From: Microvirga tunisiensis
Lineage (GTDB): Bacteria > Pseudomonadota > Alphaproteobacteria > Rhizobiales > Beijerinckiaceae
Assembly (NCBI RefSeq): GCF_009296175.1
Contig: NZ_VOSK01000048.1
Span: 1-33,155, forward strand
Direction: 5' to 3'
Length of the DNA stretch: 33,155 bases
The translations under genes and the position numbers were made by a program. The notes beneath the pieces were generated by a model that saw only the letters and a program-made list of their open reading frames with translations, was not told where the DNA came from and made no database searches. Below, one piece after another: positions 31,349-33,155 of the stretch. Every line of letters begins with the position of its first letter. The stretch's first letter is position 1.

Positions 31349-33022
31349 TTAGGCGGCCCGCACTCCCTGGAGGAAGCCTTCGACTTCCTTGCTCAGCGCA
31401 TTCGAGTTGGACGCCAGTTCGCCGGCCGCGGCGAGCACCTGAGACGCGGCCGAACCCGCATGGGTGGCAGCACCCTGGACCTGGACGATGCTCTCGCTCA
31501 CGTCCTGCGTGCCCCTTGCCGCCTCGCTTACATTGCGCGCGATCTCCTGCGTGGCGGCCTGCTGCTCTTCGACGGCCGCGGCGACGCTGGTGGCGATCTG
31601 GTGCACCTCTTCGATGGTGAGACCGATGTCGCGGATGGCGTCGACCGCACCCTTCGTCGATTGCTGGATCTGATGGACATGGGAGCTGATGTCCTCGGTC
31701 GCCCGCGAGGTCTGGTTCGCGAGCTCCTTCACCTCGGCGGCCACCACGGCGAAGCCCTTGCCGGCCTCGCCGGCGCGCGCCGCCTCGATGGTGGCGTTGA
31801 GCGCGAGAAGGTTGGTCTGGCTCGCGATCGTGTTGATCAGGGCGACGACCTCGCCGATCTTCTGCGCGCCGTCCGCCAGCGTTTCTACGAGTTCGTTGGT
31901 CTTGCGCGCATTCTGCACGGCTTTCGCCGCCGCAACCGATGTCTGCGACACCTGCGAGCCGATCTCGTTGGAGGAAGCCGCCAGCTGCTCCGCCGCAGCC
32001 GCGACGGCCTGCACGTTGCTGGACGTTTCCTCGGCCGCTGCCGCCACCGAGTTCGATTGCTGGTTGGTCTGCTGAGCCGTCGATGCCATCGAGCGGGCCG
32101 TCGCTTCCATCTGCTGGGCGGCGACGGAGAGATGCTGGACCAAACCGCCGACGCTGCCTTCGAAATTTTGGGCGAGCGCCATCATCTCGATCCTGCGCCG
32201 CTCGCCTGCCTGCTTCTCGGCTTCGGCCTGGGCATGCCGAAGGTCCGCCGCTTCCTGCATGGCACCGGCGAACACCTGCGTCGCCTTCCAGATATCGCCG
32301 ATCTCGTCCTTGCCGGCCTTGGTCTGCGGCAGGTTGTAGTCGCCCGAGGCGAGCTTCTGGATGGCATCGGTCACGCGCTTAAGCGGCTGCGCGATCTGTC
32401 GATGGCCGACGAGCCAGCCGATCAGGAGCGCAATGAGGGTGCCCGCCAGCGCAATCGAGATGAGCAGCATCAGCCACTGGTCGTAGAGTTCGGTCGCACG
32501 ACGCTCGACGGCTGCGATCTCTTCACTGCCCCGCTTGGTCAAGGCGTCGATGCTGACCTGGAAGGCTTTCCGGTTGGCGCGGTTGGCGTCGTTGTTGCCC
32601 TGCGCATTGGCGGCCGCGGGCGAGACATCGGCGCCGAGCCTCACGGTCTCGGAGCGGAACTTCTTGAACTCTCCCGCATCTGTCACGACTGCATTGAACA
32701 GGGCCTTGCTGTCGCTTGGAACGATCGGCTCCCACTCCTTCAGGAGAGTGTCCATGTCCTTGAGTGTCGCGAGAAGCCCGTCACCGAACTTGCGTGCTTC
32801 GGTCGTATCCTTCGATGCGTAGATGCCTCTGGCTTCCATGACGACATGGGTGACCAGGCGATTGAGGCGCTCGCCATAAAGAGCACGGGTGGCCGCGAGC
32901 CTCACGTCGTCGACAGCTTGGTTATACGTTTGCAGCGTGCTGATGCCGACGGCAGCCGTCATGAGAGCAACAAAGCTCAACGCCGCGACGAGCGCGAAAA
33001 TCTTCGTTCTAATGATCTTCAC
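31349..33022 (-). CDS. Methyl-accepting chemotaxis protein
   Basis: This 557-residue transmembrane chemoreceptor has TM1 at about 9-27, a periplasmic sensor of about 155 residues (helical, possibly a four-helix bundle), TM2 at about 184-206, a HAMP domain at about 207-260, and a long coiled-coil signalling domain. The kinase-contact hairpin reads VVALINTIASQTNLLALNATIEAARAGEAGKGFAVVA (split here for length over about 395-430). It starts with GTG 33022, overlapping the upstream stop (TAGTG). The ligand is unknown. It ends with EGFLQGVRAA and has no CheR-tethering pentapeptide. It may use one of the nearby receivers, but no cheA or cheW is in the window. Confidence 0.93.
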   Translation of the reverse strand: MKIIRTKIFALVAALSFVALMTAAVGISTLQTYNQAVDDVRLAATRALYGERLNRLVTHVVMEARGIYASKDTTEARKFGDGLLATLKDMDTLLKEWEPIVPSDSKALFNAVVTDAGEFKKFRSETVRLGADVSPAAANAQGNNDANRANRKAFQVSIDALTKRGSEEIAAVERRATELYDQWLMLLISIALAGTLIALLIGWLVGHRQIAQPLKRVTDAIQKLASGDYNLPQTKAGKDEIGDIWKATQVFAGAMQEAADLRHAQAEAEKQAGERRRIEMMALAQNFEGSVGGLVQHLSVAAQQMEATARSMASTAQQTNQQSNSVAAAAEETSSNVQAVAAAAEQLAASSNEIGSQVSQTSVAAAKAVQNARKTNELVETLADGAQKIGEVVALINTIASQTNLLALNATIEAARAGEAGKGFAVVAAEVKELANQTSRATEDISSHVHQIQQSTKGAVDAIRDIGLTIEEVHQIATSVAAAVEEQQAATQEIARNVSEAARGTQDVSESIVQVQGAATHAGSAASQVLAAAGELASNSNALSKEVEGFLQGVRAA

Positions 33023-33155
33023 TAAAGACCTGCAACGGAGAGACCTGCGTGCCGGAAGAAGCTGGTGATGAGCTCAGGCCGTTGCTGCAGGCGGCCGAAC
33101 TCGCGGCGGGCCAGGCGGTGCAAGTCGGCGACTGATCCGGGCAACGCGCTTTCCA
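33022..33155 (-). CDS. C-terminal end of an unidentified gene upstream of the chemoreceptor (partial)
   Basis: A - strand frame enters from the right edge and ends at TAG 33024-33022, overlapping the chemoreceptor GTG by one base. The visible 43 residues include DLHRLARREFGRLQQRPELI and FFRHAGLSVAGL, which look like a real helical C-terminus. The overlap suggests an operon with translational coupling. The function cannot be read from this fragment. Confidence 0.45.
   Translation of the reverse strand, partial: ESALPGSVADLHRLARREFGRLQQRPELITSFFRHAGLSVAGL

Noticed and set aside
31460-33025. A 521-codon + strand frame opposite the chemoreceptor
   Set aside because: The chemoreceptor frame has full TM-HAMP-signalling architecture; the opposite frame is a composition artefact.

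Overview
The window is GC-rich and tightly packed, with ATGA/TGATG-type overlaps between genes and GTG/TTG starts. It looks like a chromosomal segment of an alphaproteobacterium of the order Hyphomicrobiales (Rhizobiales). The clues are the type of phenylacetate (paa) cluster, clustered stand-alone CheY-like receivers, and dispersed palindromic repeats of a kind I associate with that order. A Microvirga/Methylobacteriaceae-like host is my guess from general impression only. I see no rRNA, tRNA, CRISPR array, phage or intact insertion sequence.

Layout. (1) 2-2830: the end of an unidentified gene, then a Ton energising operon on the + strand: a secreted protein of unknown function, exbB, exbD, tonB. 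(2) 2966-5768: a + strand operon of a metallo-beta-lactamase-fold protein with eroded metal ligands, a FAD aromatic-type monooxygenase and a DUF2783-like small protein. (3) 5782-10322: a complete LIV-type ABC transporter on the - strand (livK, livH, livM, livG, livF). (4) 10625-13892: divergent from livK, paaG-paaI-paaK-tetR. (5) 14180-18690: on the - strand, paaABCDE (phenylacetyl-CoA epoxidase) plus a sixth gene for a PaaA/PaaC-like ferritin-fold protein. (6) 18915-24608: paaX (-) divergent from paaZ, a fused enoyl-CoA hydratase/3-hydroxyacyl-CoA dehydrogenase, and a hotdog thioesterase (+). (7) 24812-28899: an Lrp/AsnC regulator divergent from a 1156-residue indolepyruvate:ferredoxin oxidoreductase. 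(8) 29180-33022: four CheY-like receivers, one lacking the phospho-acceptor Asp and one frameshifted, then a methyl-accepting chemotaxis protein.

How it works together. Regions 4-6 encode nearly the whole aerobic CoA-dependent phenylacetate route: PaaK activates phenylacetate, PaaABCDE epoxidises the ring, PaaG isomerises to the oxepin, PaaZ opens the ring and oxidises the aldehyde, and the fused ECH/HAD protein carries out PaaF/PaaH-type beta-oxidation. The PaaJ thiolase is not in the window. The oxidoreductase in region 7 belongs to a family that turns arylpyruvates into aryl-acetyl-CoA, so it could feed phenylalanine carbon into the same route (inference). Two sites sharing the pattern ACCGNNCGGTNGGTCAATA lie in the livK/paaG and paaX/paaZ divergent gaps. 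They are good candidate operators for the TetR-family regulator at 13260, and would place the LIV transporter in the phenylacetate regulon.

The most interesting points are this shared operator, the sixth epoxidase-operon gene with Lys in place of a usual iron-ligand Glu, the metallo-beta-lactamase-fold protein lacking standard ligands, a bipartite hairpin repeat found only at convergent gene junctions, and the decaying receiver cluster.
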